From: Nemertoderma westbladi
Lineage: Eukaryota; Xenacoelomorpha; Nemertodermatida; Nemertodermatidae
DNA length: 50,319 bases
NCBI GenBank assembly: GCA_032718475.1
Contig: JAUCBJ010000236.1
Span: 1-50,319 of the forward strand
Direction: 5' to 3'
The stretch's first letter is position 1, and each line of letters begins with the position of its first letter. The notes under the pieces were generated by a model. It worked only from the letters and a program-made list of their open reading frames with translations, did no database searches and was not told where the DNA came from. This document shows positions 11,098 through 20,932 of the stretch, one piece after another. The translations under genes were made by a program, and so were the position numbers.

Positions 11098-12348
11098 TAT
11101 TAAATTCAAATTTAGCTATTAAATTCTTCAAAGGTAATTTATGATTACAATATTTAACCAAAACACTATGACCCGTAATATAGTGTCATTTTCTGATGAC
11201 ACGGACCCCCAAATTTTTCTACAAATCTTTATCATATTGCTTGAAATTTAAGGACACGAGGTTGTGATAAAAAAAATTTAAAAAAAATCAAGATTCTGGA
11301 TCAAAATGGCGATGTCAAAAACTGAAAACGAAATAGCGAGATATCTTTTACTTCTCGAGTTATAGCTGTCTGTCTCCCTGTCAGTCGGTCTTTTCTGACA
11401 AAATTAGAGAAACACACGCATTGTACAAACATCAGAAAAGGAATCACCAGTCAGGAATACTTTCCTAAAGTTCGACTGACAGACGGACAGATTGTCTGAT
11501 AAACTGACAGACTGCCAGTAAGACACTCTGAAATACTTTATTATTATATATTATTTTACTTTATCAAACGTTAAAACTAATATCGGCAATGAAATCACGG
11601 ACCAGGAAAACCCCTATAACTTAAATTTCTATGTAGGATAGAAAATGCAAAAGTTACATAAAAAAACGGCCAAAATACGTGTTTTTTCAATTTTTTATAA
11701 ATGACATATTTCATTTTGAAAATTTCTGGTGAACAAATTGGCATTTTTTTTTATTTTTTTTTTGGTTCCACGTTTGAGACACACGCTAAATTAGTTCCCA
11801 TAAAGATTTCAAGCCATTCTGTTGAACCAATTCCTCAGAAAAGGTACATAAGCTTAATAGTCCAATGTATTGACAAACACGTGCCCTTAAAACACAACTA
11901 GTTCACCTACCGTTGGTTGCCACATGAAGCCGGAATTTTAGATTTTGTCTTTAATTTTTTTATAAGCGTTTTAAAAAAGTGTCTTTTCCGAAATCGCACC
12001 CTCTGTATCACCGCCATTTTTCACATTTATAGGTTAATGTATTCTCATATAACATATTATATTAGTTTCATTTAGTTAAAGGCATTAAGAATATTCCTAA
12101 AGTAATTGGTAATCAGGAATTACAAATCACATTGTAAGATATTCAATAGCTAAAAAGCGGTCAAAATAATATAAAATAAGTGAGAATTGTTGTTGAGAAA
12201 AGTTGGTTGTTTAACTAGACACAAACATTAGTTAAACATATTAAACAATAGCTGAAATAAACATATATTTATCTCGAACTATGCCAATATCAATATGGTG
12301 GGCGATACGGAACTAAATAATTCCCAAAGATTCGAGAGACTTTAAACT
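11098..12348. other. unassigned AT-rich intergenic region, including the 3' flank of the Rab24-like gene
   Basis: There is no supported coding region. Loose inverted GACAGAC-type words occur around 11360-11400 and 11470-11520. Immediately 3' of the Rab24-like stop codon (below 12349 on the minus strand) no canonical AATAAA was found within about 150 bases; a GATAAA variant lies near 12268. Confidence 0.4.
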
Positions 12349-13002
12349 TTATAACAAAACGCAACACTGTTCCTTGTGGGTTTCTTGAACGAGGGCCATA
12401 TTACTCCGGGGGGATCCTTTATCGGTAATGGGAGGGTGTGTGCTAAACCAGTTGGTGTAGTCCAGGGCGATCCGTTCGAATAAATGATCCACATTGTAGT
12501 TGGTTTTACTGCTCGTCTCCACAACGGCCTCTGCTTCAATCTCGTCACAGTAGTCAGTAACAGAGTGGTAATCAACCTGTCTCAACCGATCGCTATGCTC
12601 TTTAGTTCTATCGGCCTCGACTATATCGAACTTCGTTCCCACCAAGTAAACTCGACACTCCGGAACGTTGTTCTTGAGTTCGCCGACCCAGTAACGAACT
12701 TTATCGAAGGACGAGAGATCCGTAACGTCGTAACAGACTACCGCGGCCCAGGCCCCCCTGTAGTAGATCCTACTCATCGCCTGGTAACGCTCGCTCCCCG
12801 CCGTGTCCCAAATACCCATAACGACCTCCCGACCGGACCCCACTCGCAGTTTTTTCGCCGAGAAGGCGGCCCCTATGGTGGAGTGCTGGTTGGGATGGAA
12901 TCGGTTCTGAGTGAACCGCAGTGTTAGACTGGTTTTACCGCACAATTCGCGGCCTAAAAGGACCACCTTTAAATCCACCCGACTGTCGCCAGTGGATCCC
13001 AT
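12349..13002 (-). CDS. RAB24: Rab24-like small GTPase, intronless
   Basis: The 217-residue protein is a Ras-superfamily GTPase. G1 is the LGRELCGKTS loop (about residues 16-25), G2 is TIGAAF (42-47), G3 is WDTAGSE (65-71), G4 is GTKFD and G5 is ETSSK. Serine instead of the usual glutamine in TAGSE, together with the SERYQAMSRIYYRGA run, is characteristic of Rab24, a poorly hydrolysing Rab linked to autophagosome clearance and endolysosomal traffic (known of the family). The tail ends CCVLL, whereas mammalian Rab24 ends CCHH, so prenylation may differ. The ATG at 13002 is the natural start because the G1 loop follows at the usual distance. The gene is one uninterrupted exon with no poly-A tail remnant. 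It may be a single-exon gene or an old retrocopy that stayed open. Three MITEs lie upstream. Confidence 0.92.
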   Translation of the reverse strand: MGSTGDSRVDLKVVLLGRELCGKTSLTLRFTQNRFHPNQHSTIGAAFSAKKLRVGSGREVVMGIWDTAGSERYQAMSRIYYRGAWAAVVCYDVTDLSSFDKVRYWVGELKNNVPECRVYLVGTKFDIVEADRTKEHSDRLRQVDYHSVTDYCDEIEAEAVVETSSKTNYNVDHLFERIALDYTNWFSTHPPITDKGSPRSNMALVQETHKEQCCVLL

Positions 13003-13171
13003 AATTTTTTATCACTGTCGTTTACAGTTTTACTGCTGTACAGCTGTAGGCCTACTGCTGTACTGCAGTACTGTTTATTGTAAATGATAAGTTTAGACGT
13101 TAACAGGTCAGGTTAGGTTAGGCCACGGGCTACGGCACTGCACACTGCGACTGCAGCAGGCATAGGGGGTG

Positions 13172-13277
13172 TTTGAAAAAGGTGGACTGGACACAGAAAA
13201 CACGGACAACGGACAGACCAATCAGAAACTTAGTAAGCAAAGCAATTTGTAGCAATTGGTCTGTCCACCTTTTTCAA
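13172..13277. mobile_element. MITE copy 1 (about 106 bp)
   Basis: It begins TTTGAAAAAGGTGGAC and ends GTCCACCTTTTTCAA, perfect inverted termini of about 15 bases. The interior carries GACCAATCAG. It lies 170 bases upstream of the Rab24-like start codon. Confidence 0.75.
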
Positions 13278-13318
13278 GTTTCGCTTTCTTAGTTACATAA
13301 TTGGGAATAAGATGTGTG

Positions 13319-13431
13319 TTTGAAAAAGGTGGACTGGACACAGGCACAAAAAACATAGATAATAGTCTGACCAATCAGAAACGTATTAAAGCAATGCTAC
13401 TTATTAGTGATTGGACTGTCGACCTTTTTCA
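13319..13431. mobile_element. MITE copy 2 (about 113 bp)
   Basis: It is the same family as copy 1 and in the same orientation. The left terminus is TTTGAAAAAGGTGGAC and the right terminus is slightly decayed (GTCGACCTTTTTCAG). The interior CCAATCAG word is retained. Confidence 0.75.
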
Positions 13432-13509
13432 GGTTTCAATTATCTATCTATAATGGGCATGCTGGAAGCAGCTGTATTAAGAATGATGGGTGTCCTAGGC
13501 GTATCTACA

Positions 13510-13536
13510 CCCCCCCCCCCCCCCCCCCGCGCGCGC
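13510..13536. repeat. C-run followed by GC dinucleotides
   Basis: Nineteen consecutive C (13510-13528) run directly into an alternating GCGCGCGC tract. Confidence 0.9.
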
Positions 13537-14060
13537 GGATTGCCCCCCTATAGACTTACAGTATAATAATAGTAGGTCTAGCGTACCATACATCACTTTA
13601 ACTTGGATTTATTGGTTTGTTTTTTAATTAAGGTTTTGGGTCTCCATTTCCACTTTGAATTAGGGTTTCGGACCGCCACTCCCAAAATATGGGGACTTAT
13701 TTACCTCCCTCGCTGCGCTCGGTCGTTTAATAACAGATCTCGAGATATTTCCCTCACAGTACAATAGTACACAGTTATTATAATTAACTTTATACTGTAA
13801 TGAGTTAGAATATTGACGTTCCAATATTGATGCTAAGGCTCAGCTCACAGACATCGTGGCTCGCCCCATATTATTGAACTAGGCCTATTTCGACAACTTC
13901 GGTTGGTCACAGTAAGTATGGGATAATAATAACAATAATAATCCATAAAAACCTTCTGAAATTTTTTGAAAAACGTGGACAGAGCTGCTATAATGTGCAA
14001 ATCAATCTGATTGGTCAATTCATGGCCTGTTCTTTCTCAACCCAGTCTATCTTATTCAAA
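13537..14060. other. unassigned spacer, with a possible decayed MITE
   Basis: There is no gene. At about 13967-14040 a segment beginning TTTTTTGAAAAACGTGGACAG and containing GATTGGTCAA looks like a fourth, diverged copy of the MITE family. Confidence 0.35.
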
Positions 14061-14174
14061 TTTGAAAAAGGTGGGCAACAAAGCTAAAAAAGATGGATAT
14101 GCTGTGTGACGCAAATCGCCCGTGATTGGTCTGTCCATTGTTCGTGTTTTCTGTATCCAGTCCACCTTTTTCAA
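14061..14174. mobile_element. MITE copy 3 (about 114 bp, inverted)
   Basis: This is the family seen at 13172 and 13319, in the opposite orientation. It starts TTTGAAAAAGGTGGGC, ends GTCCACCTTTTTCAAA, and has CTGATTGG-like and GATTGGTCTGTCC interior words. Confidence 0.75.
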
Positions 14175-14434
14175 ACACCCGGCAGGCAGGGGTGCATCAT
14201 GGCCTACTGTGCATACAAACAGCGGACAGTGGACTGCCAATCGAACCAATAAAAAGGCGAGGTAAATTTGAATTATCGCTTTCTATCGTGTAGTCCGCTA
14301 ATTGTATCTACCTACAGTATTATTATTTATTATTATTATTATAGACCAGATCAACATTACCGTCAGCACTACATTATTATATTATTAATAGGTCTACATA
14401 AATACAATTGATCAATAAGTAAGTAAATTATATA
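14175..14434. other. unassigned spacer
   Basis: Short ATT microsatellite runs at about 14322-14342. Nothing else was recognised. Confidence 0.4.
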
Positions 14435-14726
14435 TGGTCAAATAAACACTGGGTAAGTCCTAATTGTTATAAACAGTATGTCAAATAAATATAAGGTTAA
14501 TATAAACAAAATATCGGTCATTCGGTCACTAATAAATAGTCAATATAAAGCCAAATTAGGTTGTATTAATATATGGTCAAATAATCAACATTCAATATAC
14601 AATATTATGTAATTACGGTTAACCATTATGTCAAACAAATATAAGGTATTTGGTTACTAATAAATTGCCAATATAAAGTCAAATTCTGAAGTATTAAATA
14701 TGAATATATTATAAATTATATTACCT
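14435..14726. repeat. diverged tandem repeat, roughly 140-bp unit (left part)
   Basis: Two related blocks start with GGTCAAATAA (about 14436 and 14576). They share TATGTCAAA.AAATATAAGGT and a TCACTAATAAAT.G.CAATATAAAG segment. A third block with the same words (GGTCAGATAATTAAATAG, then ACAATGTTATGTAATTACGG) resumes at 15454 on the far side of the LINE fragment. Confidence 0.6.
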
Positions 14727-15422
14727 TTTCTTGGCCTAACAGACAAGCTTGAGTCGGTCCAAAGATATTTTACCCGTAGGTTATTCCACCGGTGCTATTT
14801 AGATACTGATGCTTGTTACCTAAGAAGGCTAAAAATTTTGAAATTACAATCACTAGAACTTAGACGAGTTCATATTGACCTAATTACTGTTTTTAAAATA
14901 CTCAACGGTTTTATTTCATTAGAATCTAATAATTTATTTGTAAATGTAAACTCATCTTCAATAAGACTGAGGGGGCACCCTTACAAATTGCAGCAAGGAC
15001 ATTGCAGAACTGTTGCGGTGCAGAACTCATTTACAAATCGTGTTGTGCCTGTTTGGAACAATCTACCTTACGTTGCAGTGACTGCCCCCTCAGTTGAATT
15101 GTTCAAACGCCATATTTATGTGTGCGATTTTAATAATTGGATTAAATTTGACCGCAATTTGTAACTATGCCAATTTCTAATTATTTTCTATTTTTCATAT
15201 CATTAGTTTTATCTGAGTTCAACTCTTTTTAGTGACCTACACTTTTATTTTAACATGTAATAATATTTTAGCGTATTTTAATTTCGTTTTTAATCTTATT
15301 TTAATATGGTGCCATAGTATAAGTCGTTTTGTTTTATTCTCTGTTCAACTTTCTCCTGTTTTATTTTATTATGTGCAGTTTTATTTGTACGCTTCTATGA
15401 CAGCGGTGTCTCCACCCAAATA

Positions 15423-15453
<31 letters not shown>
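14727..15453 (+). pseudogene. CR1/jockey-like LINE 3' fragment with AAT-repeat tail
   Basis: From about 14742 to 15164 one open frame of about 140 codons encodes the C-terminal end of a jockey/CR1-like ORF2. The L-RR---DLI-VFKILNG segment is followed by RGHPYKL, then VVPVWNNLP and VELFKRHI, the usual order at the end of these proteins. A 3' UTR of about 250 bases ends in an AAT microsatellite (15421-15453), as is normal for CR1/L2-type elements. RT and endonuclease domains are absent, so this is a 5'-truncated dead copy. Confidence 0.8.
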
Positions 15454-15577
15454 GGTCAGATAATTAAATAGTTAATATACAATGTTATGTAATTACGGTT
15501 AATTAAGTACTGCAAGTCAATAAACCACTGTCGTAAATTAAATACTGTCAGTCGTTGGTTATAGACTATAATAACTA
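15454..15577. repeat. tandem repeat (right part) and 3' flank of the LINE
   Basis: Bases 15454-15530 resume the repeat seen at 14435-14726. The remainder is probably the short 3' UTR of the minus-strand LINE, whose exact end I could not fix. Confidence 0.45.
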
Positions 15578-16593
15578 TTACGGGAACACTTTGCTGATCT
15601 TATAAGCCAGCTCTGCGGCTTCGTAACTCGGTAGGCCGTTAAAGTCTAACATAGATGAAACATTGTAGAAGCCTATAATTTCCTTTGTATGCTCGCAGCT
15701 ACTTAGTATATGCTCTTCGTCCTGCACCGACAGCCCATCGCAACTACAGACCCTTTGTTCTCTAGGTAGTCGTGTCCAACGATCTCTTTCTATTCGTAAG
15801 TTATGAGACGACAAGCGAAAACGCGACCATGCGATTCGCATATGCTCCGGGATTTTCGACGATCGAGTGGTATAAATATCATGTGTTTGTAATGTCGTGT
15901 TCAGTTGCTTGTATGTAACCCGTTTACTGCTGCTACTATCCATAATCCTTTTACGTAACATCTCTGTATTATCTCGTTTTATATTGTTAGAATGTTTCAG
16001 GAGTTCCGTTATGTATTTTGAACCACTCGCGCCGATATCCTTTGCGATATCCATACATATGTGAACTGGATCTGTACGATGTGGGCGTTTTAATATTGAT
16101 TTAATGAAATGTAATTGTCTGCATCGAATATAGGCTGCCGCGGTTGGAATCCCGGATTCAATATATACTGTGTCGTTACATGTTGAAGTTCTCACACCCA
16201 ACAGCCGTTTTACCATGTAATTATAAACGCTCTCGGCTTGTGTAAATTTACCGATCCATGCCTCACAACCGTAGAAAACTGCAGCGGCTGCAGCCGCTTC
16301 AAACACCATTGTCTTAACCCAAAATGGAGCTGACTCATTATTTTTTAAAAACATTGCAAACTTCAATACATGAATTTGTTTAGATTTGAGATGCTCTTGA
16401 ATGTCATTCTTAAGAGTTCCTTCATCTGTAAACACAGTTCCCAGATATGTGTATGCAGATGTGTATTTAAATGTACGATTGGCAACGGTTAAAGGTTGTT
16501 TATCATCCGAATTCCCGTTAACAACGAGAAATTTCGTCTTGGCTAAATTTATTTTCAACCCATATTCATTGCAAAATTCTATCAATATCACTA
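15578..16593 (-). pseudogene. LINE ORF2, C-terminal part (RT thumb and C-terminal region)
   Basis: This 337-codon frame continues the reverse transcriptase of the frame to its right. It opens with the ILIEFCNEYGLKIN segment, which in related proteins directly follows the catalytic aspartates, then KTKFLVVNG. It continues to a Cys-rich end (CSCDGLSVQDEEHILSSCEH, a CCHC-like knuckle). It is out of frame with the upstream part by a 1-2 base change near 16594-16606, so the element as written cannot make a full ORF2. A sequencing error cannot be excluded, since the rest of the frame is open. Confidence 0.8.
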
Positions 16594-18615
16594 CCTTGGC
16601 TGTATTAGTTCTTTCCTAGACGTGGCCATTATTCCACAATCGTCCATCAATAACAGACAATGTAAATTTCGCAGAAGGTTTGAGACTGGTTTGCATCTTT
16701 TCAGCCACTTTACAAATCTATCAAAGTAAAACAAAAACAGAAATATCGAACTTGGTTGTCCTTGTTTCAAACCTATGTTGCTGATAATTTTGGTAGAGTT
16801 ATTATATACGTAAACAGTAGATCTATACATAGCAATTATCGCTCTGCACATTGCCTTGCCGCATCCACATTCGATTAACATATCTATCAATTTCTGTCGA
16901 TTTATAGTGTCATAGGCCTTCTCTAGATCCACAAAGAACAGATATAGCTTTCCTTTGCTCTTCTTTGTAGAGTCTATTAACAATCTTAGCGATAATATTT
17001 GCTCGAGACATCCTCTTCCTGGTTGTCCCCCTGCTTGCTCACTCTCTGGTTTAAACCATCGGAATAATCGTGCGGCCAATATCGAGTCATATATCTTCTG
17101 AAAGGTATCAGCCACGCTTATGCCGCGGTAATTACCACATTTGCGTGGGTCGCCCCGTTTAAATAGTATAACTAATCTCGATATAGCCCATGCGACCGGG
17201 TATACACCACTATTGAAGATCCAGTTAAAGAACCATACTAGAGTGATTAACCACGATAATGGCATCATCTTATAAACTAAAGGTGGAATTCCATCTGGCC
17301 CCCCGGCCTTGTCCGACTTTAGCGCATCGATCGCTTCTGATACTTCCCTTAATGTTATGGGATCATCTAGTATTGGGACTGTAATGCTATTTATATTACT
17401 GTTTATTGGATGTAATCTACCGCCGTCAATTAAATTATTATTATATAAAAGTGTCTCAAAGTGATTCTTCATTTCGTTTGCATCTGGCTGTGCATCAACA
17501 TCTGTCTCGGATGATATTGTGTCAGGTTTCAACATTCCTTTCCAGTCTATAGCGGCCCATAGAGATTGATAGTCTCCACTCTGTGCTAACCTGCTCCACC
17601 TCCCATGAACATTGTCACTCCCCTGCAAGGTATTGTTTCCGTTCCTCACCATAGATGTTTCGGCGGTGCTGTATAGCTTATCCGTTATTTTAGAACAAGC
17701 TGAATCGATACTGTTGTTGTTAATGTCAATGTTTAGAATATTCGATTGTAATAGATCCTGTACTTGATTTTTATCTATTTTACTAGATTGGATTCTTCTT
17801 CTATAGGTTGGATGGTATCTGTATTGTATATTCGGTTGTCCCAATTCATTGGCTACTTTCTCAAGATTATCCAATGGCTCTCGGTAAGGAATACACAATG
17901 TCAGCGAGTTCGGCGCATGGTTCGAAGGGAAATCCAAACGCTGGATCGTTTCGAACTCTGTCACATATGAAATAATTGAGTTTGAAATGATACCATAGTC
18001 GAGCTCACTCACCCACCAATTCCCTCTCCTGAAGGATAAGCCCCCTCCAAATTGCTTGTCCCCTCTATCCCAGTGGTTTAGAATTGTCATATCGCAATCT
18101 GAAATTAGTTGTTTTAGCATTCCACCATTACTGTTAACCTTTGTGTCCGGGATGTTTCCTATTCTGGAATTTAAATCACCAATTACTATTACTTTAGCTG
18201 AATCTTCAATTGCCCGCCACTGTATCTCACCAAAACAGGACTCGTTAAAGTATTTAGAATCGCTCGGCGGAATATAGCAACCTCCGATTAGAATATCAGG
18301 AGCGAATTTTAAACTAATCCACACCTGGTCAATTATTTCATCTCTACGGATAATATATCTCGATATCCATGGTTTTAATAATACTAAAACTCCCCCTCGG
18401 TGAGCTTCATGCAAAGTGTTCGCTGAAGGAATTATATCCCACCCCGGTACCCATTTGACAATAGTTTTAACCTCGTTGATAAAAATTATATCATAGTTAC
18501 TTAAAAATTGTTTAACAATATTATTATTTAATTTATCATTAATACCATTTATGTTCCACGATAAAATACGTAGTGTAAAATTAGTGCTAATACTGTTGAT
18601 CTGGTCTCCTATCAA
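16591..18615 (-). pseudogene. LINE ORF2, endonuclease and reverse transcriptase part
   Basis: The frame of about 674 codons begins with an apurinic-type endonuclease: LRILSWNINGI near the start, NEVKT, GDLNSRIG, and SNHAPNSL as the terminal histidine motif. The reverse transcriptase follows: KAGGPDGIPP, GNYRGIS, VDLEKAYDT, GLKQGQPSS and the active site as LLMDDCGIM, where most LINEs have FADD. The frame has no ATG at the expected place. It opens from a stop at the ORF1 terminus, so expression would need reinitiation or frameshifting over the TTTTTGATAG overlap with ORF1. It ends just after the active site at a frameshift, with the remainder in the next frame to the left. The clade is uncertain; the two-ORF plan and C-terminal knuckle fit the jockey/CR1 supergroup. 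Confidence 0.85.
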
Positions 18616-18769
18616 AAACCCGAACTGTTGTGATGGAATTCATCAATAACTTCCTCACCTCTATATAACTTCCATTTCTTAAAATCTATATAGATTTTCA
18701 CACCGACATTCTGGGGTTTTGCTTTCTCTGCTTCGCAGGCATCAAACAACCGTTTCCTCTCCCGACGAA
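18612..18769 (-). pseudogene. LINE ORF1, C-terminal remnant
   Basis: These 52 codons (starting in the RRERKRLFDACE segment) are in frame with ORF1 to the right once the 249-bp insertion and one copy of the 12-bp duplication are disregarded. The frame ends with TGA at 18612-18614 and overlaps the opening of ORF2 by two bases. The IRRERKRLFDA segment resembles the end of the RRM-like/C-terminal part of L1-type ORF1 proteins. Confidence 0.75.
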
Positions 18770-19018
18770 CATTGCTTTCGCCGTGAGGACCAGCCAGTGC
18801 ATAATCTTGTACTTTGGCAGCCTCATGGAGTGAATAAGCATGGTGGACAGCCCATGACTTTCTTGAGACGCATCTTAAAGGACACTGGCCTTAAAGATGC
18901 GGATGATCTAGCAAATGTCATGGGTGATAGGGAGTTGTGGCGGTGCAATTTTGTTGACAAGCCGGCACAGCATTCTTAAAAATGCAGCTGCAATGCAGCA
19001 TGCCGATCCTAGTAGTAG
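18770..19018 (+). mobile_element. RTE-like element, 5'-truncated 3' fragment inserted in LINE ORF1
   Basis: It encodes the last residues of the RTE-like protein (CFRREDQPVHNLVLWQPHG and the NVMGDRELWRC tail), with the same 3' UTR (CATTGCAGCTGCATTTTTAA on the other strand) as the copies at 37.4 and 49.7 kb. It ends in a CTAGTAGTAG microsatellite tail. The twelve bases TCTCCCGACGAA occur on both sides (18758-18769 and 19019-19030), a clean target-site duplication that proves insertion into the LINE ORF1. Confidence 0.9.
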
Positions 19019-19901
19019 TCTCCCGACGAATATGTGGAGGTGCGTCCTTTTTGATAAAAACTTTTGATAGTTCAGGTAATTCCTGAATTTTCTTTTCGCT
19101 CGTGAGTAACTGAGTTATAGCTGTAGAAGACTTCATCTTTAGTAGTACACCACGCGGGCCCACTCGTTTAGCGTCGTCTTCTTTTCCTAATCGAAACATC
19201 TCGGTTGGTTCTTCATTAACAACTGCGACGTGAAGAATCTTCTTTATCTTTTCGTTATCGCTGACATTATCTTCTTCTAGCCCCCGAATGATTGCGTTGC
19301 AGCTCCTTTCTCGAGAGTCTATCCTCTGGAAGAAACGTTGGTGATCCCCTACTACATTGCGAACGCGGTGTAATTCTGTTCGCAGATCCATGTTTTCTTT
19401 CTCCAGTTTATTAATCTTTGTGTCGTGTTGGTCTAGGCGTTGATTTATGTTATCTAACTTATTCTCCACGCGATTTTGACCGTCCAGGAGTGCCTGTACC
19501 CAATCTGGTTGTGCTTGGCCTTGGAGTTGAATCGGTTGTTGGCCAGACAGACTGGGTTGTTGGGTCATCATTTGTTGGTATTGATGTTTTTGTAATAATG
19601 GTGACTGTACTGGCCCCCATCCCCAGGGGTTTGCCTGACCGCAACTGATCCCGTTACCGCCCACAGACGCACGTTGTTGTGTCCAGTTAAATCCTGCTGG
19701 TATGGAACGACCCGTCTCATTGTCCATTAACAATTGTGCTGTATCGATATCGGCACCCGGGTGACAGCTTTGTTGGGTTCCGTTATTATTCGCGGAACTG
19801 CTTTCTGTTCCAGTTCTATTCGTGGATGTTGCACAATTTTTACATAATCCACCACGTTGTAAACGCGTTTCTATTGCCCCACACGTATTGCATTTGCCCA
19901 T
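19019..19901 (-). pseudogene. LINE ORF1, N-terminal part (zinc finger, coiled coil, nucleic-acid binding)
   Basis: The ORF starts at ATG 19901 with a four-cysteine finger (CNTCG, then CKNC, residues 4-23). A Gln/Asn-rich linker (about 35-150), a coiled coil (NRVENKLDNINQRLDQHDTK to about residue 190) and a compact domain (NAIIRGLEEDN to VFIKKDAPPHIRRE) follow, consistent with an RRM-like L1-type ORF1 fold. After that point the frame is broken by the RTE-like insertion and resumes at 18769. ORF1 proteins bind the LINE RNA. This copy is interrupted and so inactive, but both parts remain open, indicating a recent insertion. Confidence 0.8.
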
Positions 19902-20927
19902 AACAATCTAATTGACCATACAAGCTGTCAGCAATTCAGCAGTACACAGTACAGCAGTCGTATATCACAAATGTACAAAATGTCAAGGCTATGAAAAGAG
20001 AGCTCAAAAAGAGGTGTTTATTTTTCAATGTTTTAGGCCCTATACCAACAACCAAATTCAAATAGGCTAGGCCTAGTTTTGAATGGTCTTGCTGTCAGGC
20101 TGTCTCGTGCTGATATCAAGATATAGCTGTCAAACAGTGGACAATGTATTGTGGTAAGGTTAGCATGATGAACGAAGGTTATATATAAATCTCTACAAAC
20201 TTTGCTAATTTCGTTGTTAATTGGGGTAACGCTTTTGTCCGCTCGCGCAATGAATGCAGATAAACAGATGTTCGCATCCAGGCTATTCAGCAATATAAAC
20301 TGTCGCAATAAGTTTTGAACAAACATAATTTAACACCAAGAGAACACCGAGAGAAATTTCTGAAACCCCCTTTAAATATGTATGCTTTTAATATACTATG
20401 TATTTTTTTGTATTATTTTTTTTATCTTAGTTATGTGCATGTTGTTTTATACTTCAGTGTATTTACGAACTCTTATAAATGCTTTATTAACAAAATGCCC
20501 TTACTTGCGGGTACCGATAAGCTGGCTCTATGCTATTATTAATATTATAGTGATATGATAACTGATTAATTATAAATAAAATAAATAACTCTTTTTAATC
20601 TCAGTATATTATAGTATACTAACTATGTATTTTAACTTTTGGTATATTTATAGTGTATTTTAGAAGTATTTTAACTAAGTATTTTATATTTCAGTGTATT
20701 TTACAGGCTCTTTTAATAACTTCTTCAATGAATGGCCTTAATGAACAGCCGTCTTGGATTAATAATGGAGTAACTGTATAGTACTGTATGTAAGAACCTT
20801 ATTCTATTTTATCTCCATTAACATATTTATATTTTAATGTACGTCCTTTTACTGTGTATGTTGCTGGGAATGGATAATTAAATTCGTACAGTAAGTACGA
20901 ATTTAAATCGTTCATAATTAATCTATT
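19902..20927. other. unassigned; probably LINE 5' UTR and AT-rich spacer
   Basis: No supported gene is seen. The first few hundred bases 5' of ORF1 may be the LINE 5' UTR. The rest (20300-20927) is strongly AT-rich. The five bases GTAAT at 20928-20932 may be the target duplication of the LTR element. Confidence 0.4.
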
Positions 20928-20932
20928 GTAAT

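Noticed and set aside
11360-11520. Inverted GACAGAC-type words as a transposon
   Set aside because: Pairing is short and irregular, with no clear ends or duplication.
12484-12927. 147-codon frame antisense to the Rab24-like gene
   Set aside because: It is a shadow of a well-supported conserved gene on the other strand.
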